Counted from the stretch's first letter, positions 32,743 through 43,720 are shown. The stretch is 64,000 nucleotides of DNA from Photobacterium malacitanum (GCF_900185615.1 NZ_FYAK01000002.1:310001-374000), one strand, 5' to 3'. Notes: generated by a model from the sequence alone, not told the origin. Program-made: numbers and translations.

Positions 32743-33549
32743 GTGAATATAAAGATGCGTACTGCATGTCTACTTGCCTGCCTATTAATATCAAACCTAA
32801 GTTATGCAGGAACAGAGCAACCCACAGGTGGGCGCTATGGTTTGGCATTAGAGCCGGTTGCAACAGTAAATTTTGTGTTTAATACCCCATCAACGCCACA
32901 GCAGCAACAAGCAAAAGATATTGTCCAACATTCATCTATGCTAGCGACAATAAAGCACTTGAGCCAAACCCGTTTTATTTTTGCACCGAGCTTAGACATT
33001 GTATTTGGTGGTAATAGAGGGCCTTATTATAATTCGACTCAGCAGCTGATTCAGATCCCTTACCAATATATTACTCAACTCTTACAGCATGTGACAGATA
33101 GTGGCCGTTACCCAACCCAACAACAACGTTATCAGGCGACAATCGATGCGCTATTGCTGACATTGCTTTATGAAATTGGTCATGTGTATATCCTTGATCG
33201 TGCGATTCCGATATTAGGCTATAGCGAAAATACCGTTGATAATTTTGTGACGATTTTACTGCTTAATGATATCGATAGAGGCGATCAAATAGCGATTAAC
33301 TCAAACCACCTATTCAGTATCGATACATTCAGTCAATCTGCCCTTAAGAACAATCCTTTTATTCAACAACACGCACTTAATCAACAACGTTACCAACGTA
33401 TTTTATGTCTGGTATATGGCAGTAATCCGGCTCGCTACCAACGTTTGTTTGATAATTATTCAATTTCACATCGACAACAACAACAGCAATTATGCCAAGA
33501 GACATTTTCAACTACTCACAAAGGTTGGCTTTATTATTTAGACAACTAA
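32743..33549 (+). CDS. DUF4344-like secreted metallopeptidase homologue with a broken HExxH motif
   Basis: 268 residues with GTG start (GAGG upstream) and a signal peptide ending LSYA (about residue 22). The core region LLYEIGHVYILDRAIPILGYSENTVDNF matches the DUF4344 pattern, in which HExGH is followed by a Glu/Asp-rich helix, as I remember the family. Here the first His is Tyr143; Glu144, His147 and the downstream Glu162 remain. Loss of one zinc ligand suggests a non-catalytic relative or a changed metal site. It ends with several Gln-rich stretches. Function unknown. Confidence 0.6.
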   Translation: MNIKMRTACLLACLLISNLSYAGTEQPTGGRYGLALEPVATVNFVFNTPSTPQQQQAKDIVQHSSMLATIKHLSQTRFIFAPSLDIVFGGNRGPYYNSTQQLIQIPYQYITQLLQHVTDSGRYPTQQQRYQATIDALLLTLLYEIGHVYILDRAIPILGYSENTVDNFVTILLLNDIDRGDQIAINSNHLFSIDTFSQSALKNNPFIQQHALNQQRYQRILCLVYGSNPARYQRLFDNYSISHRQQQQQLCQETFSTTHKGWLYYLDN

Positions 33550-33775
33550 AATGAATATTTACTCACATTAAAAACTATAACCCCGTATTTTTTGTAACCA
33601 AAAGCATAGTTAGTCATTTTAATGTCAAATATAATTGAATAATTTTTGTCGACGACATAGCAATGATAAACTCATTATTACGTCTAAATATACCGCTAAT
33701 CGTGAATATTCAAGTTGACTGAGTAACTTATTGCTACCATTGGAACATTCTTTTATGAAAAGGTGACTTATCGAA

Positions 33776-36700
33776 GTGAAAGCTTGCTCGCCCAATTCGA
33801 AGCCAGTACCACCAGCCGACTCTCGACCACCACGGTTACGCACTCGTAATAAACTGGGTTTATCGTTATTGGTACTGATCTTACTTGCACCAATTGTGGG
33901 TTTTATATGGCTTGGTATCAACGGCATTACAATAACGGGGCTGAAAGGGTTACGCTATGATGGTGATGTCCGTGCAGAACTGATTTCGTTACGCGTTTTT
34001 GATTACAACGTCACTTTTCATAACCTCTCTTTACGCTATAGCATCGATCCTGATGATCCAATAGCTGAAGGCAGTTATCGTCTTTTTGCCAAAAAGTATG
34101 AAATCGAGCTTTCGCCTGCTGCGACCGCCATGCTAGAACAACAAGATATTTATCTGAGATATATTCATTTTTTTGATGCGACGTTTAAGTTTGTTGATTT
34201 CTCTTCCCCACTAGCCATTAATGCCCATGCCCGTAAGGTCACCGCCTCTGCTGCACACAGTGACGGTAAAGAGCCCGCTGCAACACAAATTATTGAACAG
34301 GTGGATGTTACGATCAGCAACAGCCCGCATTTGGTGATTTCTGGTCATTCTGAAAAAGGCCGACTCAATTTATTCTTTCCACATTATCAACCATCACCCC
34401 ATTACCCATTACGCTTTACCGATAGCCAATTCTCTATTGCGTGGCAAGGTGATCAAACTCCTGTTACGGTGACGATTGGTGCTCTACATCCTGAATGGGA
34501 AACCCTTAATAACACGCTACCTGAACAAATTATTAGCAAGTTATCGTTAGCATTTGATCTTAAAAATAGTTTACCGACAATGAAGTTAATCGCTAAGGTA
34601 GCGAAGTTAGAACAACCTAAATATTTACCCGAATTTATTAATCGAACTGATATCGATAGTAAAGGGTTTCATCTAGGACAAACCATCGCTAACCTTGCCC
34701 GTTTACCCATTAATAAATTTAAAATAAAGTCATTCACTTACGGTGACTTATTAATTGATGCCAAAGTGATTTTAGAGACACCACTGACAGCAACATCACT
34801 AACAACGTCTAACCCTACAGCTTCTAAAACAGAAGCTGAACCAGCAACAACAGAGACCGCTCTTAACCAGGCCTCGCCCTCAAAAACAGCGGCTGAAAAA
34901 GCCCACCATAAACAGCAACGTCAACGCCGAGAGCAAGCGCGCCATAAAGTAGAACAACAGGCCAAAGATCTCAATATCGCAACAGAAAATAAAACGAAGG
35001 CACGTTTTATTGTAAGAGGAAAAGCGTTAGCCCCAAATCCATATCAACTTGAAGTCAATATCCACCATTTATCAAAGACAGATGCGCGCGTGCATACCAT
35101 CATGACTCGCAATGACGGTAATAGCCTTAACTGCGATGCTAAAATTATTTTTCAGCAACCGTTACCACAATACTTTAACTGCAATGCTAATTTTAAAAAT
35201 ACCAAAGAGTTTACTGACCGTTTGGGGCTCAAAGATGCACCGAATGCCAAAATAAATGGCCCACTACGTTTCTATGCCAAACAAATCACCAATAATTTAT
35301 CGAATAAAGTACAGCCTATGGTCATAGATAATAAAATTGTTGATGCACACTACCTTGTTGGCATTGAATTACCGGCTTCTTTTGCAATTGAACTCAATAA
35401 ATACGCCTTTGCTGCACCGTTTATACATTCTAAACGCAATCATGATAGCCACAATAACCAACCGAAACATGTTGCTAATATTCAAATGAATAGTGATGGT
35501 AAAATAAACTTTAAGGTCAATTATAACAATGATTTATTTCGCGTAGCATTAAGCGATAGAAACGAAACCATTAGCTTTAAAAACGCGAAAACGAAATCGG
35601 CATTACATTTCTTTATTGATGATCTCAACTGTTTGTACCCTAACTTACAATGTCACATCGATGCCAACATCAGTGCCAGTATTAATAGCCTACAACCGAT
35701 TATTGACAGTAAAGTTGATGATGTCGTATTTGATTCAAAGGTAAAAGCAACATGGGCTAATAACTATTTAGTTTCTCAACTTCAACAAACGCGTTTACAA
35801 ACTAAAAAACTGACTTTTGCAGGTATTCCAACCTTAGCAAATAGCAGCAGTAAGGATATTGATTTCAGTTTAAAACAATTAATCGGTATTTTTGAAAAAC
35901 AACATGACCAACTCGCATTAACACTTTATCAGCCTAAAAATACTCAAGCACAATTGAGTGCTAAATTATATGCGCGTCACCAAACAACAACATCTCAAGC
36001 TGCAGACTATAAAACCCAATTAAATGTTAAGGTCAATAAATTCTTATTACGCCATACGTTTTTATTTAACAATGATGCCGTAATCACTAACAAGGACACC
36101 AAAAAACCGTTATCACAGCCACTGACGCTCAGTAGTGATTTCAAAATAACAATGGAAGCAGCTCAACGTAACCGTCAGCAAGTGCTACCGCCAACGAATC
36201 TTCATGGCCATTTTCTATTAGCTGATAACGTGCTTAACATTAACACCACCTTAGCCAATCCTTATGACGATATATTAGCGCAAGCCGATGTTAATGCAGA
36301 TTTAATTGCTAAGAAAACAACCGTAAAACTGCACCGTCGAACCGTGTCTTTTACTAAAGAACATAGTTTAAAAAATTACTACTTTCCGGCGTTATCATTA
36401 CCGATTGAAATTACAAACGGCAGTATCACCACCAGCGCGTCGTTTGTTATTGATCGTAATAATCAAGTAACCGGTACAGCTAACATCTCCACCAACCAAC
36501 TTTCTGGTTACTATCGTGACATTAGAATAACTCAACTTAACAGCAGCCTATATACTGCTTTTTCCCCAAAGGGTATTCGTAGTCTGCGTCCTATGGCTCT
36601 ATTTGCTCAACAACTTAACCTTGGCGTGTTGTTAACAAAACCCAGTTTAATTATCGATTTTGACACGCAAGCAGATCAATATAGCTTACATCGAGTTTCA

Positions 36701-37249
36701 GCTAATTTATTTGGCGGTAGTATCAGTGCCCATGGTATCAAGCGCACTAACAGCCGTCATTTAAGTACGATCCCTATTACAGTATTTGGACTCAATATTG
36801 AAAAAATAACCGATAGTATTGATCATGATGGCATCGAGTTTACAGGGATCCTTGATGGCACGATTCCGATCTCGTTTATTGATGGTAAACCTGAGATCCA
36901 TGCCGGCGTACTTCAATCTCGCCATCCAGGTGGAGTATTACGTTATCTTGATGGCTCGATGATTGATAATAAAGTCAAAGCCGCGGGTCATCATAGTCCG
37001 TTAATGGTAAGTGAAATCCTTAAAAATTATCATTATCGTACTCTCGCTATAAAAGTTAACTACGCTAGAGATGGTGTGTTAGACACGCAATCTCATTTTA
37101 AAGGCTATAACCCTGATTTTCAGTATGGTCGGCCAATCAATATCAACTTAGCGGTTGAAGATAATATTCTGGAACTCATTAAAACAATTAACATGATCAA
37201 TGCTTCTGATATCGAACAAAAAATCAGTGACCATTTTAATCAGTACTAA
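33776..37249 (+). CDS. ydbH: YdbH, AsmA-like intermembrane phospholipid transport protein
   Basis: 1157 residues. A short basic N-terminus precedes one membrane anchor (about residues 25-47, LGLSLLVLILLAPIVGFIWL). A very long periplasmic part rich in beta strands follows, with a Lys/Gln-rich insertion near 355-405. It is longer than E. coli YdbH (879). It heads the conserved ydbH-ynbE-ydbL trio. YdbH is one of three redundant AsmA-like bridges (with TamB and YhdP) that carry phospholipids to the outer membrane. The proposed start is GTG at 33776, with AAGGTG about ten bases upstream. Confidence 0.85.
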   Translation: MKACSPNSKPVPPADSRPPRLRTRNKLGLSLLVLILLAPIVGFIWLGINGITITGLKGLRYDGDVRAELISLRVFDYNVTFHNLSLRYSIDPDDPIAEGSYRLFAKKYEIELSPAATAMLEQQDIYLRYIHFFDATFKFVDFSSPLAINAHARKVTASAAHSDGKEPAATQIIEQVDVTISNSPHLVISGHSEKGRLNLFFPHYQPSPHYPLRFTDSQFSIAWQGDQTPVTVTIGALHPEWETLNNTLPEQIISKLSLAFDLKNSLPTMKLIAKVAKLEQPKYLPEFINRTDIDSKGFHLGQTIANLARLPINKFKIKSFTYGDLLIDAKVILETPLTATSLTTSNPTASKTEAEPATTETALNQASPSKTAAEKAHHKQQRQRREQARHKVEQQAKDLNIATENKTKARFIVRGKALAPNPYQLEVNIHHLSKTDARVHTIMTRNDGNSLNCDAKIIFQQPLPQYFNCNANFKNTKEFTDRLGLKDAPNAKINGPLRFYAKQITNNLSNKVQPMVIDNKIVDAHYLVGIELPASFAIELNKYAFAAPFIHSKRNHDSHNNQPKHVANIQMNSDGKINFKVNYNNDLFRVALSDRNETISFKNAKTKSALHFFIDDLNCLYPNLQCHIDANISASINSLQPIIDSKVDDVVFDSKVKATWANNYLVSQLQQTRLQTKKLTFAGIPTLANSSSKDIDFSLKQLIGIFEKQHDQLALTLYQPKNTQAQLSAKLYARHQTTTSQAADYKTQLNVKVNKFLLRHTFLFNNDAVITNKDTKKPLSQPLTLSSDFKITMEAAQRNRQQVLPPTNLHGHFLLADNVLNINTTLANPYDDILAQADVNADLIAKKTTVKLHRRTVSFTKEHSLKNYYFPALSLPIEITNGSITTSASFVIDRNNQVTGTANISTNQLSGYYRDIRITQLNSSLYTAFSPKGIRSLRPMALFAQQLNLGVLLTKPSLIIDFDTQADQYSLHRVSANLFGGSISAHGIKRTNSRHLSTIPITVFGLNIEKITDSIDHDGIEFTGILDGTIPISFIDGKPEIHAGVLQSRHPGGVLRYLDGSMIDNKVKAAGHHSPLMVSEILKNYHYRTLAIKVNYARDGVLDTQSHFKGYNPDFQYGRPININLAVEDNILELIKTINMINASDIEQKISDHFNQY

Positions 37250-37269
37250 TTATGTAAAAGGTTATCACC

Positions 37270-37485
37270 ATGAATAGTTTGCAAAAAACATCGCTCCTAT
37301 CTACGCTCTATGGCATAGCACTCATGATCACACTGCTATTACTCAATGGCTGTACACCAACAATACAAGTTGCTACATCGGATAAACCTATTGAGGTTAA
37401 TCTTAACGTTAAAATTGAGCATGAAATTAAAATAAAAGTAGACAAAGAAATAGAGCAACTTTTTGATAATAAAGAGACATTTTAA
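37270..37485 (+). CDS. ynbE: YnbE lipoprotein, outer-membrane partner of YdbH
   Basis: 71 residues. A lipoprotein signal ending LLLNGC is followed by the YnbE pattern CTPTIQVATSDKPIEVNLNV and a short helical Lys/Glu tail. In E. coli, YnbE is an outer-membrane lipoprotein whose strands extend the YdbH groove. It lies 20 bp after ydbH and is followed by ydbL, so the three form one operon. Confidence 0.9.
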   Translation: MNSLQKTSLLSTLYGIALMITLLLLNGCTPTIQVATSDKPIEVNLNVKIEHEIKIKVDKEIEQLFDNKETF

Positions 37486-37518
37486 TTTCCCACTTTTCTT
37501 TTAGTAAGGTAATCCACC

Positions 37519-37845
37519 ATGAAACCAATCATCTTTAGCTGTTGTTTGCTGGCTTTGTTTTCACATTCGGCTTTGGCACTTAATTTACAGCAAGCGAAGC
37601 AACAAGGACTGGTTGGCGAGGCTAATAATGGTTTTATTGCTGTAATTAATGCAACCCATCGCACTGATGTTTCTCAATTAATAAAGACGGTTAATAACCA
37701 TCGTCAAAATACCTATAATGCAATTAGTCAGTCTCATGATTTATCTCTCATTGACGTAAAACAGCGTGCTTATTTGAAAGCAATAGAAAAAACCCAATCA
37801 GGAAATTACTATCAAGACAGTGATGGCGGTTGGAGAAAAAAATAA
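37519..37845 (+). CDS. ydbL: YdbL (DUF1318), periplasmic chaperone-like partner of YdbH-YnbE
   Basis: 108 residues with a signal peptide (ending SALA) and the DUF1318 pattern LNLQQAKQQGLVGEANNGFIAVI near the mature start, then helices and an aromatic C-terminus (GNYYQDSDGGWRKK). E. coli YdbL is reported to control YnbE multimerisation. It starts 33 bp after ynbE. Confidence 0.9.
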   Translation: MKPIIFSCCLLALFSHSALALNLQQAKQQGLVGEANNGFIAVINATHRTDVSQLIKTVNNHRQNTYNAISQSHDLSLIDVKQRAYLKAIEKTQSGNYYQDSDGGWRKK

Positions 37846-37973
37846 TATCCTTACAAATAGTAGCTATATATTAAGTTACTCTTAACCCTCGTTTAAATAT
37901 ATTTAACTCACCTAAATAGAATGACATGCGTATAATTTAAGATCTCATAAATAAACCGACTTTAACCATAAAA

Positions 37974-38912
37974 ATGACCTTAAATCAAAAGATTAGACCT
38001 GTAGATTTTGTTTTTATAATTACTGCAGTGATATGTTTAGCGCCTTTCATTAGTTCACCCATTGCATTAATCCTTGGTTTTACTTTAGCCAGTTTCGGTT
38101 TAGTGCCAACACAATTTAATCTTGCAGCCTTGACCAAAAAACTTTTGTCATACTCCATTATTGGTTTAGGGTTTGGGATTAATTTAAATGAAGCGATTGA
38201 AGCTAGCCGTCAAGGACTTGGACTGATTATATCTTCGATCTTCTTTACCTTGTTTTTAGGCTGGCTCGCAACCCATTTTCTAAAACTTGATAAAAAAACG
38301 GGTCATTTAATCGCAGCAGGAACGGCTATTTGTGGTGGTAGTGCTATTGCCGCAGTATCACCAGCGATTAATGCGCGCGATGATCAAACATCATTGGCTT
38401 TAGCAACAGTATTTGTACTTAATGCTGCTGCGCTATTCCTTTTCCCTGCTATTGGTCATTTACTTGAGATGAGCCAACATGCATTTGGTACTTGGGCTGC
38501 GATTGCAATCCATGATACCTCATCCGTTGTTGGTGCTGCGGGATCATACGGCGATGAAGCATTAAAAACGGCAACGACACTCAAGCTTGCTCGCGCACTA
38601 TGGATCATTCCAGTCGCGTTTGGCAGTGCGTTAATGTTTAAAGGCGACAGTAAGAAAATTGGTATTCCTTATTTCATTGTCTTTTATTGCCTTGCTATTT
38701 TAGTGGCCCATTTTGTACCACAGTTTCACTCAACTTATATGCTGATTTTTGATGCATCAAAGCGTTTATTAGTCGTGTGCCTATTCTTAATTGGTTCAGG
38801 TATTACAGTTAATAAGCTCCGTAATGCTGGACATAAACCATTATTATTAGGGGTTGTACTTTGGTTAGCGATTGGTGCTGCTTCATTAACCTATATCGAG
38901 TTATTTCTTTAA
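37974..38912 (+). CDS. YeiH/UPF0324-family putative sulfate exporter
   Basis: 312 residues with about ten membrane helices. Family motifs visible are [25 protein letters not shown] and the [15 protein letters not shown] loop. Annotated relatives are called putative sulfate exporters, but the substrate is poorly established. No LysR-type activator lies next to it, unlike E. coli yeiH. A strong terminator follows. Confidence 0.85.
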   Translation: MTLNQKIRPVDFVFIITAVICLAPFISSPIALILGFTLASFGLVPTQFNLAALTKKLLSYSIIGLGFGINLNEAIEASRQGLGLIISSIFFTLFLGWLATHFLKLDKKTGHLIAAGTAICGGSAIAAVSPAINARDDQTSLALATVFVLNAAALFLFPAIGHLLEMSQHAFGTWAAIAIHDTSSVVGAAGSYGDEALKTATTLKLARALWIIPVAFGSALMFKGDSKKIGIPYFIVFYCLAILVAHFVPQFHSTYMLIFDASKRLLVVCLFLIGSGITVNKLRNAGHKPLLLGVVLWLAIGAASLTYIELFL

Positions 38913-38943
38913 TCAACTAAAGTTGGATTCGTAACGCGTTTTT

Positions 38944-38972
38944 AAGCCAGATATAGTGTCTGGCTTTTTTTA
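38944..38972 (+). terminator. Rho-independent terminator
   Basis: Stem AAGCCAGA / TCTGGCTT with a 7-base loop and a run of T, after the YeiH-like gene. Confidence 0.9.
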
Positions 38973-39120
38973 TCCCTACTGTCACAAATCTATCATTACT
39001 ACAGTTATTAACCCTCCTCTGTATGGTTTCCTTGATAAATTTAAGCATTTTCATCGTTTAGTGCTACCAATGTATATAGTAGTTAGCGATATTTTTATTT
39101 TCTTAACACGGATGTAATCA

Positions 39121-40836
39121 ATGAAAACTTCACAATTGAAACTGATGTCAGCTTTAATCTCGTCATTACTCGCGATGAATTGTCATGCAAAAGAACCGGC
39201 GGTGAGTGCAGATACTATTTATAGTGGCGGTAATATAATTACTATGAACGATGCGCAACCCTCTGTGCAAGCTATCGCTATTAAAGATGGAAAAATCATT
39301 GCAGTAGGTGATACCAGTACGATTAACAACACATTTAAATCACAGCAAACTAAGCTCATCGACTTAGAAGATAAAAGTTTATTACCCGGCTTTATTGATG
39401 CTCATAGCCATTATTTCAACTCACTACAAGTTGCTAATCAAGCTCAAGTCTATGCCCCACCATCAGGAACAGGTAAAGATGTTGATAGTATTCTTGCAAC
39501 AATTAAGCAATATGCAGACGAACATAATATCCCTAAAGGCGAATTAATTATCGCTTATGGCTATGATGATACCGTGATGCCAAATGGTCGCTTACTTAAT
39601 CGCGATGATATCGATAAAGTTTTTCCTGATAACCCTGTACGTATCGACCATGTCTCTATGCATGGTACGGTAATGAACAGTCTTGCTTTAAAAAAATACG
39701 GTTATAGTGATCAAACCGAAACTCCTGCTGGTGGCGTTATCGTTCGTAAACAAGGCACCAATGAGCCGTTTGGGTTAATAATGGAAACAGCGTATCTTCC
39801 AGTGCTTGCACAAGCAGAAGTGATGACGCCAGAAGAGGAAATTGAAGCCACTAAAGCAGGCCAAAAATTGTATGCTCAAAATGGTATTACCACCGCTCAT
39901 GAAGGCGCAACCCATTTAAATCAGTTTGAAACCATCAAACGTGCATCTGATGCTAACGCCAATATAATTGATGTTATCGTTTATCCCTTTATAACCGATG
40001 TGGATGCAATTTTAGCTAAGTACCCCGTTGATAAATGGCTGCAATATAACAATCGCCTTAAAGTGGGTGGCATTAAAGTCACTATTGATGGTTCACCTCA
40101 AGGACGTACAGCACGATTTACCACTCCATATTTAGCCGGAGGCCCTGCAGGAGAAAAAAATTGGATGGGTGAACTGACCTTTCCACAAGACACAATCAAT
40201 AAAATGGTAAAAAAAGTCTATGACTTAAATGTGCCTTTAAATTTACATGCTAACGGTGATGGTGCTATTGATGCCTTCTTTGAAGCACACCAATCAGTAG
40301 CTAAGAGTGATCTGACCAAAGATCGTGATATCACAATGATCCATGCGCAATTTGCGCGTAAAGATCAATTGAGTAAATTTAAACAATATAAGATCCGCCC
40401 TTCTTTCTATACCTTACATACTTACTATTTTGCAGACGCTCATCTTAAAAATCGTGGCAAAAAACAGACTGACTATATAAGTCCAATGCGAGATGCGATT
40501 GATATCGGCCTTCACCCAACCAATCATACTGATTTTGTTGTTGCACCTTTAGATCAAATGATGATGCTTTCATCTGCTGTAAATCGGTTATCACGAAGCA
40601 ATCAAGTTATCGGTGAAACACAGCAAATCACACCACTTGAAGGCTTAAAAGCGATGACTATTTGGGCTGCAGAACAATATAACGAAGAGATGAACAAGGG
40701 CTCGCTTGAGGTAGGAAAACTTGCGGATATGGTTATTCTGGATAATAACCCTCTCACCATTGAGCCCACAAAAATTAAAGATATTAAGATTGTCGAAACC
40801 ATCAAAGAAGGCAAGACTATTTACTTAAATCAATAA
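39121..40836 (+). CDS. Secreted amidohydrolase (YtcJ-like metal-dependent hydrolase)
   Basis: 571 residues with a signal peptide (ending MNCHA, about residue 23). The amidohydrolase 3 layout shows an N-terminal beta-sandwich strand with IYSGGNIITMND, the metal motif PGFIDAHSHYFNS, LKVGGIKVTIDGSPQGRTA, HANGDGAIDAFFEAH, and the C-terminal GSLEVGKLADMVILDNNPL. Likely a periplasmic hydrolase of amides or related bonds; the substrate is unknown. It stands alone and converges with the Dcu gene. Confidence 0.85.
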   Translation: MKTSQLKLMSALISSLLAMNCHAKEPAVSADTIYSGGNIITMNDAQPSVQAIAIKDGKIIAVGDTSTINNTFKSQQTKLIDLEDKSLLPGFIDAHSHYFNSLQVANQAQVYAPPSGTGKDVDSILATIKQYADEHNIPKGELIIAYGYDDTVMPNGRLLNRDDIDKVFPDNPVRIDHVSMHGTVMNSLALKKYGYSDQTETPAGGVIVRKQGTNEPFGLIMETAYLPVLAQAEVMTPEEEIEATKAGQKLYAQNGITTAHEGATHLNQFETIKRASDANANIIDVIVYPFITDVDAILAKYPVDKWLQYNNRLKVGGIKVTIDGSPQGRTARFTTPYLAGGPAGEKNWMGELTFPQDTINKMVKKVYDLNVPLNLHANGDGAIDAFFEAHQSVAKSDLTKDRDITMIHAQFARKDQLSKFKQYKIRPSFYTLHTYYFADAHLKNRGKKQTDYISPMRDAIDIGLHPTNHTDFVVAPLDQMMMLSSAVNRLSRSNQVIGETQQITPLEGLKAMTIWAAEQYNEEMNKGSLEVGKLADMVILDNNPLTIEPTKIKDIKIVETIKEGKTIYLNQ

Positions 40837-40860
40837 ATATACCGTTTGTCGTAATCAAAA

Positions 40861-40905
40861 AAAACCTCTATTCTTCCAATGTTTATTGAAAGCAATAGAG
40901 GTTTT
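40861..40905. terminator. Bidirectional terminator
   Basis: 12-bp arms AAAACCTCTATT / AATAGAGGTTTT with a partly paired 21-base loop, between convergent genes. Confidence 0.85.
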
Positions 40906-40963
40906 ATATTTATTAATCAGTTTGTTAACAGTTATTTGTTACTGTTTTATCTCAGTGCCTGAT

Positions 40964-42277
40964 TTAAAGAACAAATCCAGCAAAAATGAAGCCAAACACA
41001 ATACTGAATACCATGCTTAATAAACCTGGGATCATAAAGCTATGGTTAAAGATGTAACTACCGATCTTCGTTGTACCTGTACGGTCAAAATCAATCGAAG
41101 CGATGATTGGGCCATAGTTAGGAATAAAGAAGTAACCGTTAACAGCCACGAAAGTTGCAATGATAACTTCTGGTGGTAAACCTAATGTGATACCTACTGG
41201 CACAAGTACTGCTGTTGTTGCACCTTGGCTGTTTACCATCACTGATAGCGCAAATAATGCAAATGCAAATGTCCATGGCGCCACTTCAACTAAACCAGAT
41301 ACTGCGTCTTTTACCATTTCACTGTGGCCAGCAATAAACGTATCACCTAGCCATGCGATACCAAAGATCGCAACAATCGCACGCATACCCGCGTGGAAAA
41401 CAGATCCCTGAGTGATCGCATTACCATCTGGCTTACAGATCAAAATGATCAATGCGGCAATCGCTAGCATTACGATCTCGATCGTGTGTGCCATACCCAT
41501 GGCTGATCCATTGAAGTTAGGGCGCAGTGCTGGAAATGCCCCCATGATAACAACCGCTAATGCACCAAATAGGAATAAACCAACCGCTTTCTTTGCTTCT
41601 GGCTTAATAACGATCTCTTCAACTTTAATTTCTTGTTCCATTTCTTGACGGAAAGCAGGATCTTGCATGCGACGCTGGTATTCTGGATCATCTTTTAGAT
41701 CTTTACCGATTTTATTTACCACAACACACGCAAGTGCTAAACCACAGAATGTGCCAGGGATTGTCACCATTAATACATCAGCTAACGTAATGCCTTGTGG
41801 TTCAAGAAATGCAACAAGTGCGACAACTGCAGCAGCAATAGGACTGGCTACAATCGCAAACTGAGAGGCAATAACAGCCATACCTAATGGACGCTCAGGA
41901 CGAATACCACTACGACGACTAACTTCTGCAATAACAGGTAACACTGAGTAAGCAACGTGGCCTGTACCGGCTAAGAAAGTAAACATGTAGGTTACTAACG
42001 GTGCAATAAAGGTAATATGACGAGGATTTTTACGAAGAATATTTGAAGCAATTTTAATTAGATATTCAAGACCACCAGCCGCTTGCATTGCTGCTGCTGC
42101 TGCAACAACCGCCATGATCATTAACATTACATCAATGGGTGGGCTAGTTGGTTGCAAACCAAAGATGAAGCTTAGAATGGCAAGACCGATGCCCCCCATC
42201 ACACCCAAACCAATACCACCGATTCGAGCACCGACTAATATACACACTAGTACAATCAAAAATTCTACAATAAACAC
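40964..42277 (-). CDS. Anaerobic C4-dicarboxylate transporter, DcuA/DcuB family
   Basis: 437 residues with 10-12 membrane helices. The Dcu family pattern is clear: [56 protein letters not shown], and [20 protein letters not shown] near the C-terminus. The central cytoplasmic loop (about 205-235) is acidic. It exchanges or imports fumarate, malate, succinate or aspartate. Parts look like DcuA (PVIAEV, AWLGDTF) and parts like DcuB (PPIDVML), so I do not choose between them. Confidence 0.9.
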   Translation of the reverse strand: MFIVEFLIVLVCILVGARIGGIGLGVMGGIGLAILSFIFGLQPTSPPIDVMLMIMAVVAAAAAMQAAGGLEYLIKIASNILRKNPRHITFIAPLVTYMFTFLAGTGHVAYSVLPVIAEVSRRSGIRPERPLGMAVIASQFAIVASPIAAAVVALVAFLEPQGITLADVLMVTIPGTFCGLALACVVVNKIGKDLKDDPEYQRRMQDPAFRQEMEQEIKVEEIVIKPEAKKAVGLFLFGALAVVIMGAFPALRPNFNGSAMGMAHTIEIVMLAIAALIILICKPDGNAITQGSVFHAGMRAIVAIFGIAWLGDTFIAGHSEMVKDAVSGLVEVAPWTFAFALFALSVMVNSQGATTAVLVPVGITLGLPPEVIIATFVAVNGYFFIPNYGPIIASIDFDRTGTTKIGSYIFNHSFMIPGLLSMVFSIVFGFIFAGFVL

Positions 42278-42534
42278 ATCTATACTCCCTAATAACAGCG
42301 CTTATATTACTGAGTTATATTCAGTAAAAATTCGTGCTGATAATAAAGTTTATATAGAAGCAATAATTAGCACCTAATCACACTTTATTAAAATATATAT
42401 CAATAAAAATAGTAATATAAACAACTAATTATATTTATGTTTCAGTCTGTAGTGTTAATTGTAACTGTGATGTATTAACTTTCGTTTGTTATTCCAATAT
42501 GGGTTACTTAATGCTCGATTAGAATCAAACAATA
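42278..42534. other. Promoter region of the Dcu gene
   Basis: 257 bp, very AT-rich. It must contain the leftward Dcu promoter. No convincing FNR or CRP site could be fixed by eye. Confidence 0.35.
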
Positions 42535-42771
42535 TTACGGTTCAATAACGACTTTTTTAGAGGCAGTTAACATTTCATAATGATGATTTTTTAATCGTTT
42601 CTCACTCATTTTCAACCACAACACAACCGCCAAAATAGCGAAGGCGCTTAAATCACATAATGCACTGGTGATCCCGCTAGTAACTAATGACACTCCAACT
42701 AATAACATTGCAATCACTGCTGCGATGATGCGTCGTTGACGATCATTAACTCTGAGTAACCACGCTTTCAT
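42535..42771 (-). CDS. Small two-helix membrane protein, unknown
   Basis: About 78 residues. A basic N-terminus (MKAWLLRVNDRQRR) precedes two hydrophobic helices (IIAAVIAMLLVGVSLV and LCDLSAFAILAVVLWL) and a basic tail ending KKVVIEP. The start at 42771 is chosen because an upstream ATG adds only eight hydrophobic residues. Likely a real small inner-membrane protein; no family recognised. Confidence 0.5.
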   Translation of the reverse strand: MKAWLLRVNDRQRRIIAAVIAMLLVGVSLVTSGITSALCDLSAFAILAVVLWLKMSEKRLKNHHYEMLTASKKVVIEP

Positions 42772-43112
42772 AATTATCATCCATATCAATCTCAAGTTGT
42801 TATTAATATGTTAACCAATGTTCGATAATTTAAAAAAGACTGTTTACCTCTATGAAAGAGTAAAAAGCTATATGTCGCTATGCCGCCTTTAATTATTAAG
42901 ACAATATAACCTATTCTCATTTAGCATAACGCACTTGTTCAAAAAACGTCCAGTTAATCATAAATGTGTAATTATCATGTCAATATTTTGCCGTTTTTAG
43001 CTACAATACACCCCAAGTATAAAGACATTTGTTGATGATGATATTTGTATCGTAAAACTGATTGATGCCAATATCACATTTATGAATCATTAAATATTCT
43101 TCGGAGAAAACA
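42772..43112. other. Gene-free stretch before the second SPOR lipoprotein gene
   Basis: 341 bp, AT-rich. CGGAG just before 43113 is the ribosome site for the SPOR gene. Nothing else is recognised. Confidence 0.4.
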
Positions 43113-43670
43113 ATGACATCTCGTACGCTAAAGGCAGCAGTTGTCTTGGGTCTATTTGCATTATCTGGTTGTGCGTCATCTAGCAGCCCTTGTGATACAG
43201 GTTACCTACTACCATCTAAACTTGATAATGAAAACCTTCAATGTCAACAACAACAGCCAACTGAAACTGTTGCACCAGAGACGACGGTAACCAGTGAGCC
43301 GGTTGTTGATAGTGACTACATTGATAATGACAATGCGCACCTTGCAGATGAAGAATCAATGACAAACGATCAAGCATTTGGTGATATTAACCCTTCGCAT
43401 TTTACCGTTCAGATTTTGGCATTAAGTGAAGAGCGTAACCTACGTGGTTATCTACAGCCAATTACTGGCGATCAACCAATTTGGGTTAACTGGAAACATG
43501 CATTAGGTCGTAACTGGTATGCGGTAACTTACGGTAATTTTGCAACTCGTGAAGAAGCAAAACAAGCGATTCAAACCTTACCAGCAACAGTTCAAGCACA
43601 AGGTCCATTTGTATTAAGCTTTGCTGCTGTTAAAGCTGATAAAGAAGGTCAAGTATACCAATTACGTTAA
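43113..43670 (+). CDS. SPOR-domain lipoprotein (short paralogue)
   Basis: 185 residues: a lipoprotein signal (FALSGC), an acidic and Thr/Gln-rich spacer (about 20-95), and a C-terminal SPOR domain (FTVQILALSEERNLRGYLQ to GPFVLSFAAVK). The SPOR end matches that of the 24099-25331 protein (both have YTLLLGHYAD/YAVTYGNFAT and ALPQAVQ/TLPATVQ), but the spacer lacks the tandem repeats. Predicted to bind septal peptidoglycan from the outer membrane. Confidence 0.85.
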   Translation: MTSRTLKAAVVLGLFALSGCASSSSPCDTGYLLPSKLDNENLQCQQQQPTETVAPETTVTSEPVVDSDYIDNDNAHLADEESMTNDQAFGDINPSHFTVQILALSEERNLRGYLQPITGDQPIWVNWKHALGRNWYAVTYGNFATREEAKQAIQTLPATVQAQGPFVLSFAAVKADKEGQVYQLR

Positions 43671-43720
43671 TTGCACTGCGGTCATTAATACTGTTGCGAA
43701 TTAACTTAGACGCATAACAA

